Positions 22,678 to 31,359 of a stretch of 64,000 bases of DNA are shown piece by piece (position 1 is the first letter of the stretch; every line of letters begins with the position of its first letter). Under the pieces are notes generated by a model that was not told the DNA's origin, made no database searches, and saw nothing but the letters and a program-made list of their open reading frames with translations. The position numbers and the translations under genes were made by a program. The stretch is from CAZNXJ01 sp964577115. Lineage in GTDB: Bacteria; Planctomycetota; Planctomycetia; Pirellulales; Pirellulaceae. The stretch covers positions 45,315 through 109,314 of the forward strand of contig CAZNXJ010000018.1 in the NCBI GenBank assembly GCA_964577115.1, given 5' to 3'.

Positions 22678-25455
22678 ATGTTTTATCGCCTCGGTCATTT
22701 TGTCGCTCGCCATCGCATCGCGGTAACCGTCCTATGGCTTGTAGCGGTCGCACTACTACGAACTAGCGCGCCCCGCTGGGATGACGTTACTCACGATGGC
22801 GACCTGGCGTATTTGCCGGAGCGGGCGGCAAGCGTTCGGGGCGAGCGGCTATTGGAACAGGCGTTTCCGCAGGATCGTGCGAAGAGCCAGTTCGTCGTCC
22901 TTCTCGAACGCAGCGGCCAACGCCTCAACGAAGACGACATTCGTGTCGGCTACGATGTCGCTCGGCGGTTGAAAAACCTCCATGGAGCGGCCGCGCTGGG
23001 GAGGTACGAGCGGCTGCAGAGCGAGGCGGAGCAGTTGCGCAAGGCCGGAGACGAGGCGGCGGCCGACCGCGCCGCGGCGCGCGCCAAGCGGCAGCTGGAC
23101 GATGCGCTGCGCGCCCTGGACGAAGCCGTCGCGCTGGAAACCAGCCTCGCGGATGACCGGGGCGCCAACAACCTCGTCGAACCGCTCGCCGCCATCGCCT
23201 GGAACCGGTCGCTGGCCGCCGAGGCGGCGGGGCTCACCGAGCAAGCCGCCGCGGATCGGCAGCGCGCCGTCACGCTCCAACCGCAGTGGGCCGATGCACC
23301 TCCGGTCGCCTGGCCACGGGAAGCGGCCGATCTACCCATCCTGGACGTCTGGACGTGGCGCGACGACGTCTTCGGCCGCAAGCTCGTCAGCGCCGATCAA
23401 CAAGCACGGCTCGTCGTCGTACAGCTCGCCAACGAATTCCTCGCCACGCGCAATCAGCCGTTGCTGGAATTGATTCATAAGCAAATCGACGAAGTCCGCT
23501 CGGCGCATCCCGACTTGCGGCCAGGATTCAGCCTCGCCGTCAGCGGATCGGCCGCCGTCGGTGGAGATATGCTCCGTTCGGCTCGGGAAAGCATCGAAGA
23601 TACTGAGCTGTTCACGGTGCTGCTGATCGTCGGCATTCTGGTGGTCGTCTACCGCGCTCCGCTGCTCGTGGCGATCCCGCTGATTTCTATTGCCGTTTCG
23701 GTGCTGATTGCGACCAGCAGCGTGGCCTTTCTGGCGCGTTTGGCCGAGATGCCTGAGCTGACCTCCTGGTGGCAGTTCAAGGTGTTCACGACGACAAAGA
23801 TCTTCATCGTCGTGATTCTTTACGGCGCCGGCACGGACTACTGCTTGTTTCTGATCTCGCGGTTCCGCGAAGAGTTACAGGCAGGCGGGACGATCGAGGA
23901 CGCCACCGCTCGCGCGCTGGCCGGCGTGGGCGACGCACTAGCCGCCAGCGCGCTGACGACCATCATTGGCCTAAGCATGATGTTCTTCTCGGAGTTCGGC
24001 AAGTTCCGTTACAGCGGCCCAGTCATCGGTTTCTGCCTCAGCGTAACGCTGCTCGTCTGCCTCACGCTGACCCCGGCACTGCTCAGCATCTTCGGGAAAC
24101 GCGTGTTCTGGCCACGGCGAAATGACTTGAAACTATCACCATCGCCGTTCGTAGCCTCAAACTGGTCGTCGCACTTCTGGAGCCGCGCGGCGGAGTGGAC
24201 CGTTCGCCGTCCCGGCATGATTCTGATTGCTTGTCTGCTCGCCTTGCTGCCGTTTGCCGGTTACGGACTTCGCTCGGCAGACCACGTCACCTACGACGTG
24301 CTGTCGTCGCTCGATCCCGCTCGCCCCAGCCGGCAGGGCGCCAACGCGATGCGCCGCCACTTCCCGGTAGGCGAGAGCGGACCGATCACGGTGGTGCTCC
24401 ACAAACCGGGCGCCGACTTCGGTACGGAGCGGGGTCACGAAGCGCTTTACGAGCTGGCTCGGCACATCTATGCCGTGGAAGGAGTCAGCTCGGTCCGCAG
24501 CCTCGTGGATCCGCTCGGCGAGTATCCACCCGGGACGCGCATTGGTCTGACGAATCGCCGCGCTTGGCTCACGTGGCTCGCCCGCGCCCACGAACGCACT
24601 TCGGCGCTGTTTCTCGCACGGACCCCCGAGTTCGACGGCAGCCTGACGCGCGTCGATGTCGTGCTCGCACACGACCCATTCTCGCGCGAGGCGGCCGAGG
24701 CTCTGCGAAAGCTCGACCGGCAGCTCGACGCCCTTGTCGACGACGAGCACTCGTACTGGAGCGAGGCGAAGATTGCCTATGCGGGTCCAACCGCCGCGGT
24801 CCGCGATCTGCGCATGGTCACGCAATCCGATCGCCGCCGCATCGAGATGCTGGTGATCGCCGCCGTTTATGCGGTGCTGGTCGTCATCCTCCGGCGCCCC
24901 CTGATTTGCCTGTACCTGATGGCCTCCGTGCTATTCACGTACTTTGCCACGATTGGTCTGACCGAATTCGTCTTCTCCTACGCGTACGGCGCCACCTACG
25001 ACGGGCTCGACTGGAAAGTCCCGCTGTTTCTGTTCGTCATCCTGGTGGCAGTGGGGCAGGATTACAACGTGTACCTCGTGACGCGGATTTTCGAAGAGCA
25101 GCACCGTAGCGGGCCGATGGCCGGGCTGCGGCGCGCCGTGGTCTCGACCGGCGGCATCATCACCAGCTGCGGGGTGATCATGGCCGGTACCTTTCTTTCC
25201 ATGACGAGCGTCGTATGGGGCCGGCTGGTGCCGGACTGGGTTCCCGGCGTCTCCCGATGGCTGACCAGTAGTGGCGGACTGCGAGGCATGGTCGAGCTCG
25301 GCTTTGCCTTGGCGTTAGGCGTGCTGATCGACACGTTCGTCGTGCGTACGATCCTCGTGCCGGCATTCTTCGCGCTCGTCGGCCGCTGGCAGGCCCGGCC
25401 ACGGCGGCGGGTGATTGTTGAAGCGCCGCGCAGTATGGCGAAAGCCGAGTACTAA
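22678..25455 (+). CDS. MMPL/RND-family membrane exporter
   Basis: The 925-residue membrane protein has two homologous halves. Each has one helix, a large periplasmic loop and a bundle of five further helices, as in MmpL and hydrophobe-type RND exporters. Family features are SGSAAVGGDMLRSARESIEDTE before the first bundle, YGAGTDYCLFLISRFREE in the first half, and VAVGQDYNVYLVTRIFEEQ in the second. The first loop contains an Ala/Arg/Glu-rich helical insertion (about residues 105-215), probably coiled. The start is the ATG at 22678, since the longer reading to 22612 adds no family sequence. Exported substrates of the family include lipids and hopanoids. The one here is unknown. Confidence 0.88.
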   Translation: MFYRLGHFVARHRIAVTVLWLVAVALLRTSAPRWDDVTHDGDLAYLPERAASVRGERLLEQAFPQDRAKSQFVVLLERSGQRLNEDDIRVGYDVARRLKNLHGAAALGRYERLQSEAEQLRKAGDEAAADRAAARAKRQLDDALRALDEAVALETSLADDRGANNLVEPLAAIAWNRSLAAEAAGLTEQAAADRQRAVTLQPQWADAPPVAWPREAADLPILDVWTWRDDVFGRKLVSADQQARLVVVQLANEFLATRNQPLLELIHKQIDEVRSAHPDLRPGFSLAVSGSAAVGGDMLRSARESIEDTELFTVLLIVGILVVVYRAPLLVAIPLISIAVSVLIATSSVAFLARLAEMPELTSWWQFKVFTTTKIFIVVILYGAGTDYCLFLISRFREELQAGGTIEDATARALAGVGDALAASALTTIIGLSMMFFSEFGKFRYSGPVIGFCLSVTLLVCLTLTPALLSIFGKRVFWPRRNDLKLSPSPFVASNWSSHFWSRAAEWTVRRPGMILIACLLALLPFAGYGLRSADHVTYDVLSSLDPARPSRQGANAMRRHFPVGESGPITVVLHKPGADFGTERGHEALYELARHIYAVEGVSSVRSLVDPLGEYPPGTRIGLTNRRAWLTWLARAHERTSALFLARTPEFDGSLTRVDVVLAHDPFSREAAEALRKLDRQLDALVDDEHSYWSEAKIAYAGPTAAVRDLRMVTQSDRRRIEMLVIAAVYAVLVVILRRPLICLYLMASVLFTYFATIGLTEFVFSYAYGATYDGLDWKVPLFLFVILVAVGQDYNVYLVTRIFEEQHRSGPMAGLRRAVVSTGGIITSCGVIMAGTFLSMTSVVWGRLVPDWVPGVSRWLTSSGGLRGMVELGFALALGVLIDTFVVRTILVPAFFALVGRWQARPRRRVIVEAPRSMAKAEY

Positions 25456-25896
25456 ATTGCCGATTTTCTAATCACAACATGCCTCTTTTCAAGGCACTGC
25501 GGCGGTTACCCGCACATCGATGACCGCGTGGGAAAACACTGTAACCCTTGTGCGGACTTGACCTTAGGAAACGCAATTCCTGATTCTCTGGCGTGATGGC
25601 GCACGCCTTGCGTAAAGGGCCGCTCATTCGTGAGACAGGCGAGGTCCACGGCCACTTGCCTGGCGGCCTTGCGAATAGCTCGAGCTTGTCGGCTGGCGGA
25701 CGGCGCGCGGTGGAGAGCCGCACGGTGACGGACGGTCTGTGCGGACGGTGAGTCCCGCGGGGAGCATCCGGCAGGAACGCTGGGGCCGAGAGCGCGACAG
25801 AATCGACGGCGTCTGGTGCTGCGTCAGGCGGCCTCTGGGCAAGCGTAGCACGCGAAAATCCTTCTGGTTGATCTTGTACTTGCGAGGGGAGACGAA
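25456..25896. other. Long leader region upstream of glnA
   Basis: No gene is recognised in this 441-base stretch. A sigma54-like site lies at 25597-25611 and is listed separately. TGCCT and AGGCA around a seven-base loop near 25490 form a short hairpin, too weak for a confident terminator of the MMPL gene. If transcription starts at the sigma54 site, glnA has a leader of about 270 bases. Confidence 0.45.
25597..25611 (+). promoter_or_regulatory. Sigma54-like promoter upstream of glnA
   Basis: TGGCGC, five bases, then TTGC reproduces the -24/-12 layout of sigma54 promoters (TGGCAC-N5-TTGC) with one mismatch in the -24 element. glnA is a classic nitrogen-regulated target of sigma54 and NtrC, so the location makes sense. 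I could not identify NtrC sites upstream with confidence. Confidence 0.4.
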
Positions 25897-27309
25897 GTGA
25901 CTCCAAAAGAAGTTCTGGCTTTTTGTCGGGAAAAGGATGTTAAGGCGGTCGACTTACGATTCACCGATTTTCCCGGGTTGTGCCAGCACACGACGATCCC
26001 GGTCGGGCATCTGACCGAGGACACGTTCGAAGATGGGCTGGGGTTTGACGGGTCGAGCATCCGCGGCTGGCAGGCGATCAACGAGAGCGACATGCTGCTC
26101 GTGCCGCAGCCGGATACGGCCTACCTGGATCCATTCACCGCGCTGCCGACGTTGGTGATGATCTGCAACATTCAGGATCCGATCACGCGCGAAGACTACT
26201 CGCGGGATCCCCGCAACGTAGCGCGGAAGGCGGTCAACTACCTGAAGAGCACGGGGATTGCGGATACGGCCTATTTTGGCCCCGAGGCCGAGTTCTTCAT
26301 CTTTGATGACGTGCGTTTCGATCAGCGCTCGCACGAGGGCTACTTCCATCTGGACAGCGTCGAGGGCGAGTGGAATCGGGGCCGCGTCGAGGGCCCGAAC
26401 CTCGGCAACAAGATTCGGCACAAGGAAGGTTACTTCCCGGTGCCGCCGACAGACCACCTGATGGACATTCGCAATGAAATGATGCAGACGATGATCGACG
26501 CGGGCCTGAACGTCGAGTGTCAGCATCACGAAGTGGCGACGGCCGGTCAGTCAGAAATCGACTTGCGGTACAACGAGATGGTCAAGATGGCCGACCAGCT
26601 CTTGACCTACAAATACATCATCAAGAACGTCGCCCGGAAGCACGGCAAGACGGTTACCTTCATGCCCAAGCCGTTGCATGGCGACAACGGCTCCGGTATG
26701 CACACGCACATTTCGCTGTGGAAGGACGGCCAGCCGCTGTTTGCCGGTAGCGGCTATGCCGGGCTGAGCGAGATGGCCCTGCATGCCATCGGCGGTCTGC
26801 TGAAGCATGCCCCGTCGATCCTCGCGTTCAGCAACCCGACTACGAACAGCTACAAGCGTCTCGTGCCGGGTTATGAAGCCCCGGTGAACCTCGCTTACTC
26901 CCAGCGCAACCGCTCGGCGGCCTGCCGCATTCCGATGTACAGCCCGAGCCCGAAGGCGAAGCGTGTCGAGTTCCGCTGCCCGGATCCGAGCTGCAATCCG
27001 TATCTGGCCTTCGCGGCGATGTTGATGGCCATCATCGATGGGATCCAGAACAAGATCCACCCGGGCGACCCGCTCGACAAGGATATCTACGACCTGCCTC
27101 CGGAAGAAGCGGCCAAGGTGCCGAAGACTCCCGGTTCGCTGGAAGAGGCGCTCCGCTGGCTCTCCGAAGACCATCAGTTCCTGCTGCGTGGCGACGTGTT
27201 TACGGCGGACGTTATCGAGACATGGATCAATTACAAGACGAAGAACGAGGTCGACGCGCTGCGTTTGCGGCCGCACCCGTACGAGTTCTGCTTGTACTAC
27301 GATATTTAA
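25897..27309 (+). CDS. glnA: Glutamine synthetase type I
   Basis: The 470-residue enzyme makes glutamine from glutamate, ammonia and ATP in the cytoplasm and forms dodecamers. The length matches E. coli GlnA. Seen are GFDGSSIRGW (about 48-57), FGPEAEFFIFDD with metal-ligand glutamates, the KPLHGDNGSGMHTH active-site region, NRSAACRIP and EFRCPDPSCNPYLAF. Tyr398 in DIYDLPPEE is the adenylylation site, so this is the GSI-beta subtype. Control by an adenylyltransferase and PII is expected. The start is GTG at 25897 behind a strong GAGGGGAGA. A sigma54-like promoter lies upstream, and a strong terminator follows at 27446. Confidence 0.97.
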   Translation: MTPKEVLAFCREKDVKAVDLRFTDFPGLCQHTTIPVGHLTEDTFEDGLGFDGSSIRGWQAINESDMLLVPQPDTAYLDPFTALPTLVMICNIQDPITREDYSRDPRNVARKAVNYLKSTGIADTAYFGPEAEFFIFDDVRFDQRSHEGYFHLDSVEGEWNRGRVEGPNLGNKIRHKEGYFPVPPTDHLMDIRNEMMQTMIDAGLNVECQHHEVATAGQSEIDLRYNEMVKMADQLLTYKYIIKNVARKHGKTVTFMPKPLHGDNGSGMHTHISLWKDGQPLFAGSGYAGLSEMALHAIGGLLKHAPSILAFSNPTTNSYKRLVPGYEAPVNLAYSQRNRSAACRIPMYSPSPKAKRVEFRCPDPSCNPYLAFAAMLMAIIDGIQNKIHPGDPLDKDIYDLPPEEAAKVPKTPGSLEEALRWLSEDHQFLLRGDVFTADVIETWINYKTKNEVDALRLRPHPYEFCLYYDI

Positions 27310-27445
27310 TTTAATGCGATGACATCGACGTCCTAGACTCGGGACCTCGAACACCCAAGCCGCTGACTGGCGGGCAATGACGCGCTGGCGACCCGTGTTG
27401 GTCGGCCGGCTCGAAGGGGCTCGCCGGGCAGCTTGTGAAGCTGAC

Positions 27446-27482
27446 GCCGGACTGGTACGTTGTGACCAGTCCGGCTTTTTTT
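27446..27482 (+). terminator. Rho-independent terminator of glnA
   Basis: A perfect ten-pair stem, GCCGGACTGG (27446-27455) with CCAGTCCGGC (27466-27475), surrounds a ten-base loop and is followed by seven T residues. It lies 137 bases after the glnA stop and just before the RraA-like gene. Confidence 0.9.
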
Positions 27483-27519
27483 ATGGCCGGGACGCCTCCT
27501 GTCTCGCAAGCGATTCGCC

Positions 27520-28254
27520 ATGGCAGTTGCACCGGACACACTGTCGAAGTTGGCTCGTTTCGATACTCCGACGATCTGTAACGTCATCGAGCTGTTTGAC
27601 GTTCGGCCGCGGAACGCCGGGTACATGGATGCTCGCATTCGAGCCAACTTTCCCGAAATGCCGCCGATGGTCGGCTTCGCGACAACGGCTTCGTTTCGCG
27701 CGGATGCTCCGCCCGCCAAGGGCGACGCATATGGTTCGCTGGAAAAGCAGCTCAAGACGTTCGCCGAGCTGCCCGGCCCCGCGGTCGTCGTGTTTCAGGA
27801 TCTCGATGATCCCCCAGCGGCCGCCGTCTTCGGCGAAGTCATGTGTTCGACCTACAAGGCATTCGGCGCCGCCGGCCTGGTGACCAGCGGCGCGGGACGC
27901 GATCTGGAACAGGTACGGGCCTTGCAGTTCCCGGTTTTTACCGGCAGCACGATCTGCTCGCACGGCTATTGCCATCTGCTACATATCGGTTTACCGGTGC
28001 GCGTCGGAGGACTGGTCGTCCAACCGGGCGATTTGCTGCATGGCGATGCGAACGGCGTGACCAATATCCCGCTGGAGATCGCGGACGAGGTTGCCGACGT
28101 CGCGCCGGACTATGTGGCCGCCGAAGAGATCATCATGACCTATGTCAAAGCGCCGGGCCCGAAGGACGTCGCCCGGTTCGCGGAACTGCGTGGTGAATTC
28201 CAGTCGGCCGTGGCAGAATTGCAGAAACGCGTACGTCGCTCGCGCACGCAGTGA
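27520..28254 (+). CDS. RraA-like family protein
   Basis: The 244-residue protein belongs to the RraA/HMG-aldolase-like family, often mislabelled dimethylmenaquinone methyltransferase. It shows LARFDTPTICNVIELF near the start, then GEVMCSTYKAFGAAGLVTSGAGRD and the metal-site segment VVQPGDLLHGDANGVTNIP. The last two have the Gly-Xaa(20-22)-Arg-Asp and Asp spacing of the fold's metal and substrate site. Some members are divalent-metal aldolases or oxaloacetate decarboxylases; others bind RNase E. The actual reaction cannot be assigned. It starts 37 bases after the glnA terminator, so it must have its own promoter or depend on read-through. Confidence 0.82.
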   Translation: MAVAPDTLSKLARFDTPTICNVIELFDVRPRNAGYMDARIRANFPEMPPMVGFATTASFRADAPPAKGDAYGSLEKQLKTFAELPGPAVVVFQDLDDPPAAAVFGEVMCSTYKAFGAAGLVTSGAGRDLEQVRALQFPVFTGSTICSHGYCHLLHIGLPVRVGGLVVQPGDLLHGDANGVTNIPLEIADEVADVAPDYVAAEEIIMTYVKAPGPKDVARFAELRGEFQSAVAELQKRVRRSRTQ

Positions 28255-28375
28255 GCAAGAACGGATTGTGAGGTTCGCATTGTAGGAAGGCTTCGCGGAG
28301 AACCTATGGGCACTCTGCGTTGCTGCCTCCGGCACGACCCCATAACGGACATTCAAGAGGCGAGTCTCAAATAAC

Positions 28376-29485
28376 GTGATCGTCGGAGTTCCTAAGGAAA
28401 TCAAGCGCGACGAGTACCGCGTCGCCATGTTGCCGGTCGGCGTTGAAGAACTCGTTCGCGCCGGTCACCAGGTGCTGATTGAACAGGGCGCAGGGCTCGG
28501 CTCTGGTCTGGCAGATCACGCTTATCTGGAAGTCGGTGCCGAGCTGGTGAGCAGTGCGGCAGAGGTGTACGGCCGAGCGGAACTGGTCGTCAAGGTCAAG
28601 GAGCCGCAGCCTGAAGAGTACGCTCTGCTGCAAGCCGGGCAAGCCGTTTTCACGTACTTCCACTTCGCCGCAAACCGCTCGTTAACCGAAGCGATGCTCA
28701 CCCGCGGCGTCACCTGCATCGCGTACGAAACGTTGCGTGACGAACGCGGCCGGCTCCCGCTACTGACGCCTATGAGCGAAGTGGCGGGGCGCATGAGCAT
28801 TCAGGAAGGAGCGAAGTACCTCGAGCGGCCGCAAATGGGACGCGGCATCTTGCTAGGCGGCGTGCCGGGCGTCGCACCGGCCCACATCACCATCCTCGGC
28901 GGCGGCGTCGTCGGAGCGAACGCTGCCAAAATTGCTGCGGGGTTCAACGCCGACGTCACCGTGCTGGACGTCAATATGGATCGGCTGCGCTACCTGGCCG
29001 ACGTCATGCCGCCGAACGTCAATGTCCTCTACAGCGATCGGCACATTATTCGCGAAGAGCTGAAGCTCGCCGATTTGGTCATCGGCGCCGTCCTCATCCC
29101 CGGTGCTCGTGCCCCGTCGCTGGTCACGCGCAAGGACCTTCAGTATATGAAGCCCGGCAGCGTGATCATCGATGTTGCCATCGATCAGGGAGGCTGCGTG
29201 GAAACGAGCCGCCCAACCACTCACAGTGCGCCCACGTTCATCGAGGAAGAGGTCGTTCACTACTGTGTCACGAACATGCCGGGAGCGGTCGGGCGTACCA
29301 GTACGTTCGCGCTGTGCAATGTGACCTTGCCGTGGATCTTGAAGATTTCCGCTGTCGGCGCGGAACGTGCCGCCGAGCAGTATCCGGCGATCGCCTCGGC
29401 CATCAATATCCATAACGGTCGCGTGACAAACGAGGCGGTCGCCAAGACATTCGGCCTCGAGTACCAACCGCTGGGCGATCCCTGA
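28376..29485 (+). CDS. ald: Alanine dehydrogenase
   Basis: The 369-residue enzyme reversibly converts L-alanine to pyruvate and ammonia with NAD. It has the full Ald pattern: MIVGVPKEIKRDEYRVA at the start, the catalytic lysine in VKVKEPQ, the catalytic histidine in YFHFAANRSL, and SVIIDVAIDQGGCVETSRPTTH with the aspartate. The NAD motif is ILGGGVVGANAAKIA. The start is GTG at 28376, and the length is typical. As with glnA upstream, it links carbon and nitrogen metabolism, but each gene appears to be a separate unit. Confidence 0.95.
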   Translation: MIVGVPKEIKRDEYRVAMLPVGVEELVRAGHQVLIEQGAGLGSGLADHAYLEVGAELVSSAAEVYGRAELVVKVKEPQPEEYALLQAGQAVFTYFHFAANRSLTEAMLTRGVTCIAYETLRDERGRLPLLTPMSEVAGRMSIQEGAKYLERPQMGRGILLGGVPGVAPAHITILGGGVVGANAAKIAAGFNADVTVLDVNMDRLRYLADVMPPNVNVLYSDRHIIREELKLADLVIGAVLIPGARAPSLVTRKDLQYMKPGSVIIDVAIDQGGCVETSRPTTHSAPTFIEEEVVHYCVTNMPGAVGRTSTFALCNVTLPWILKISAVGAERAAEQYPAIASAINIHNGRVTNEAVAKTFGLEYQPLGDP

Positions 29486-29653
29486 GGCCGGATACCGAGT
29501 CCATCGTCCCATCCGGCCGTTCGCCCATCAGCAAATGGCCTGTGCTCTCGTATTCCGCTGGTTCATCGTTATCTTCTATCCATTCTCATGATCCACGCTG
29601 CGCGGCAGCGCCTCGCGCGGCCGGCCGCGATTTATCGAATTCGGAGTACATCC

Positions 29654-30169
29654 ATGCCAACGAAACGCCGCCCCTTAGTGGGAATTGTGATGGGCAGTGA
29701 CAGCGACTGGCCCAAAGTCCAAAAAGCGCACGAGGCACTGGAAGAGTTTGGCGTGCCGAGCGAAGTGCGCGTCATGAGCGCTCATCGCACACCGGGCCTG
29801 GTCTCCGAATACGCGTCGACGGCAGCCGGCCGGGGACTGAAGGTCATTATTGCCGCTGCGGGTGGCGCGGCGCACCTGGGGGGAGTCATTGCGGCGCACA
29901 CGACTTTGCCCGTCATCGGCCTGCCCGTCCCGACACCCGACTTAGGCGGTCTCGATTCACTCTTGTCGATCGTACAGATGCCCGGGGACGTACCCGTCGC
30001 CAGCATGGCCGTTGGCATGGGAGGAGCCCGGAATGCAGGCCTGTTTGCGGTGCAGATCCTCGCGCTGAACGATCCGGATCTCGCACAACGTCTCGCCGAA
30101 TTCAAAAAGCAGCTCGAGGCGAAGATCATCGCGAAAGATCGCGCCCTCCAGGACCAGATCGCCAGCTAG
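29654..30169 (+). CDS. purE: N5-carboxyaminoimidazole ribonucleotide mutase
   Basis: The 171-residue protein is PurE, which rearranges N5-CAIR to CAIR in purine synthesis. GIVMGSDSDWP (10-20), SAHRTP, AAAGGAAHLGGVIAAHTTLPVIGLPVP and GGLDSLLSIVQMPGDVPVA are all present. The pattern is of class I PurE. The start is the ATG at 29654 because GGAG lies eight bases before it. The in-frame ATG at 29588 would add an unrelated basic extension. purK is not adjacent. mtnA follows after 42 bases on the same strand. Confidence 0.95.
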   Translation: MPTKRRPLVGIVMGSDSDWPKVQKAHEALEEFGVPSEVRVMSAHRTPGLVSEYASTAAGRGLKVIIAAAGGAAHLGGVIAAHTTLPVIGLPVPTPDLGGLDSLLSIVQMPGDVPVASMAVGMGGARNAGLFAVQILALNDPDLAQRLAEFKKQLEAKIIAKDRALQDQIAS

Positions 30170-30211
30170 AGCGACGACACGAACGCATTCGATCCAACCG
30201 CAAGGCTCCCC

Positions 30212-31267
30212 ATGCGCAAGACGCCCGAAACGTTGCGCTGGGCGGGCGACGTCGACGGGCACCTTGTGCTGCTCGATCAGACACGCCTGCCCCAGCAAGT
30301 GGTGGAACTCTCCTGTCACGACGCGGAAACCGTTTGGGAGGCAATCAAAGTCCTGCGCGTGCGTGGTGCGCCGGCGATCGGCATTGCCGCCGCCTATGGC
30401 GTTTGTCTCGGTGTTCGTAGGCAAATCGAACAAGGCGCCCGGGACGTGAGGAAGGCCGTTGAAGAGACGGCTGCGTATCTGGCGACAAGCCGTCCCACAG
30501 CGGTGAACCTGTTCTGGGCACTCGATCGTATGCAGCGCCGAGCGGCCGGAATGGCCACAGACGCGGCGCCAAGCGAAGTGCTCGCAGCGCTACTCGACGA
30601 GGCTCGGCAGATCCACGAAGAAGACCGGCGGATGTGCCATGCCATTGGCCGCTGGGGAGCAGAACTGGTGCGCGACGGCGATGCCGTGTTGACGCATTGC
30701 AATGCCGGTGGGCTCGCCACTTCCGAGTATGGAACGGCACTCTCGGTGATCTTCACGGCACAGGACCAGGGCAAGCAGGTCCACGTCTATGTGGATGAAA
30801 CGCGGCCGCTATTGCAGGGCGCTCGGCTCACCGCATGGGAACTCCAGCAGCGCGGCGTCCCGGCTACGCTGATCTGTGACTCGATGGCCGCGCAGGTAAT
30901 GCGTGAAGGGCGCGTGAAAGCCGTTATCACAGGTGCCGACCGCATCGCGGCCAACGGCGATACTGCAAACAAGATCGGCACCTACGCGCTCGCGGTGCTC
31001 GCCGGCGCCCACGGGATCCCGTTCTACGTGGCGGCGCCGAGCAGCACGTTTGACCTGTCGCTCGACGCGGGCGAGCAGATCCCGATCGAACAGCGCGCGG
31101 CGGACGAGATCGCTTGCAGCTTTGGAACGCGCACGGCGCCGGAAGGCATCGAGGTCTATAACCCCGCGTTTGATGTGACGCCCGCACGGCTCATTACCGC
31201 GATCATCACGGAGAAAGGCTGCATTCAGCCGGTCAACCGCGCGACGATCACCGCGCTGGTCGGCTAA
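30212..31267 (+). CDS. mtnA: S-methyl-5-thioribose-1-phosphate isomerase
   Basis: The 351-residue enzyme isomerises methylthioribose-1-phosphate to methylthioribulose-1-phosphate in methionine salvage. Family marks are VRGAPAIGIAAAYGV near the N-terminus, SRPTAVNLFWALDRM, the catalytic cysteine in THCNAGGLATSEYGTA, and the catalytic aspartate in ITGADRIAANGDTANKIGTY. PFYVAAPSSTFD also matches. Related eIF2B-like and ribose-1,5-bisphosphate isomerases lack this exact combination. The other salvage genes are not in the window. The gene converges on der with about 90 bases between them. Confidence 0.94.
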   Translation: MRKTPETLRWAGDVDGHLVLLDQTRLPQQVVELSCHDAETVWEAIKVLRVRGAPAIGIAAAYGVCLGVRRQIEQGARDVRKAVEETAAYLATSRPTAVNLFWALDRMQRRAAGMATDAAPSEVLAALLDEARQIHEEDRRMCHAIGRWGAELVRDGDAVLTHCNAGGLATSEYGTALSVIFTAQDQGKQVHVYVDETRPLLQGARLTAWELQQRGVPATLICDSMAAQVMREGRVKAVITGADRIAANGDTANKIGTYALAVLAGAHGIPFYVAAPSSTFDLSLDAGEQIPIEQRAADEIACSFGTRTAPEGIEVYNPAFDVTPARLITAIITEKGCIQPVNRATITALVG

Positions 31268-31359
31268 TGGGCCCATCCACATTTCAGCGGCTCAGACAAG
31301 CCGCCCAGCGACGTCGCGCTGCGTCGTGATGGCCGCCGTGCGGACAGCGTTCGCGCGGC

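Noticed and set aside
25472..25906. 144-residue minus-strand frame in the glnA leader.
   Set aside because: No motif, and it overlaps the glnA ribosome binding site and the sigma54-like site.
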